Made by a program: the position numbers and the translations under genes. From Faecalicatena orotica (GTDB lineage: Bacteria > Bacillota > Clostridia > Lachnospirales > Lachnospiraceae), in assembly GCF_003149245.1 (NCBI RefSeq), contig NZ_QGDL01000007.1, positions 1 to 64,000 on the forward strand: DNA of 64,000 nt, given 5' to 3'. Positions 63,800-64,000 of this stretch are shown piece by piece. How positions within the stretch are numbered: the stretch's first letter is position 1; each line of letters starts with the position of its first letter. The notes beneath the pieces are model-generated. The model saw only the letters and a list, made by a program, of their open reading frames with translations. It ran no database searches and had not been told where the DNA came from.

Positions 63800-64000
63800 A
63801 TGAAAGAAGACTCAACAAGAATCAATTTATTACAAAAAGCGGATGTTTCAACTGCACTTATCAAATTGGGAATACCTACAATGATCGGCATGCTTATTTC
63901 TGCATTGTATAATGCCATTGATGCTTATTTTGTAGGCGGTCTGGGAATAAGCCAGATGGGCGCCGTGTCTGTAGTGTTTCCAATCGTCCAGATTGTTATT
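63800..64000 (+). CDS. MATE family efflux protein, N-terminal part (runs off window)
   Basis: 67 codons are visible from ATG at 63800 after AGGAGGATATTATA. The product has the MATE start: TALIKLGIPTMIGMLISALY, NAIDAYFVGGLGISQMGAVS. MATE proteins export drugs or metabolites using a Na+ or H+ gradient. Controlled presumably by the upstream TetR. Confidence 0.9.
   Translation, partial: MKEDSTRINLLQKADVSTALIKLGIPTMIGMLISALYNAIDAYFVGGLGISQMGAVSVVFPIVQIVI

Overview
The window looks like chromosomal DNA from a low-to-mid GC anaerobic Firmicute, most likely a gut Lachnospiraceae (Blautia/Dorea/Ruminococcus gnavus type). The grounds are strong AGGAGG ribosome binding sites, sigma-A promoters with 17-bp spacers, Clostridia-type housekeeping genes (argS, rpsB-tsf, nfo) and a large load of carbohydrate operons using ABC and PTS import. 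Genus is an inference; no 16S gene is present.

Layout. 1-0.5 kb: the 5' end of an IS30-type transposase and a tRNA-Arg(CCG). 0.6-9.4 kb: ordinary genes: azlCD, a GntR/ABC exporter cassette, nfo, a Uma2 protein, argS, an AlaX editing protein and a CPBP protease. 9.4-18.8 kb: an 890-nt non-coding region with two promoters and folded RNA, leading into a compact Tad/Flp-like operon: a 55-aa pilin, a CpaF ATPase, a fused TadB-TadC protein, two more tiny EEYG proteins, a 157-aa EYG protein, two pseudopilin-like proteins and a 1281-aa beta-helix/InlB-repeat surface protein. 19-22.7 kb: an NlpC/P60 hydrolase, a VOC protein and rpsB-tsf. 22.8-23.9 kb: an AT-rich patch with an orphan HEPN-like gene and an ORF relic.

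23.9-41.6 kb is a glycan-utilisation locus. A YesM/YesN two-component system is divergent from a sugar ABC importer without its own ATPase, followed by a GH43/117-like propeller enzyme, a sulfatase, and, after a terminator, a GH35-like enzyme, an SDR, a DUF5060-type glycosidase, a GH2 enzyme and a GH43-CBM protein. It probably handles a sulfated, galactose- or arabinose-containing glycan. 41.6-45.0 kb is an island carrying a 39-codon ORF, perfect inverted repeats, a GC-rich folded leader, rtcB, a small XRE protein and decayed genes (DUF4143 ATPase, LysR).

45.0-61.1 kb is a second, PTS-based sugar locus. A LacI regulator with AATTTATAAATT-type operators is followed by two cupins, a phosphomannose-isomerase-like cupin, Fe-ADH, an esterase, GH1 6-phospho-beta-glucosidase and an aldo/keto reductase. 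Then come a PRD regulator, EIIC, EIIB, EIIA, a Gfo/Idh/MocA dehydrogenase, an SDR epimerase, a lactonase-like propeller protein and another aldo/keto reductase. The redox enzymes and lactonase around a phospho-glycosidase suggest a modified or oxidised beta-glucoside. 61.2-64 kb: a divergent XRE/HTH-Uma2 pair around a 29-bp inverted repeat, an ArsC/Spx-like protein, and a TetR regulator with operators flanking it, next to a MATE exporter that runs off the window.

The strongest novelty candidate is the minimal Tad-like operon. Its pilin-like genes begin directly with MKxFxEEYG, so they seem to lack the cleavable Flp leader, and no prepilin peptidase is present.
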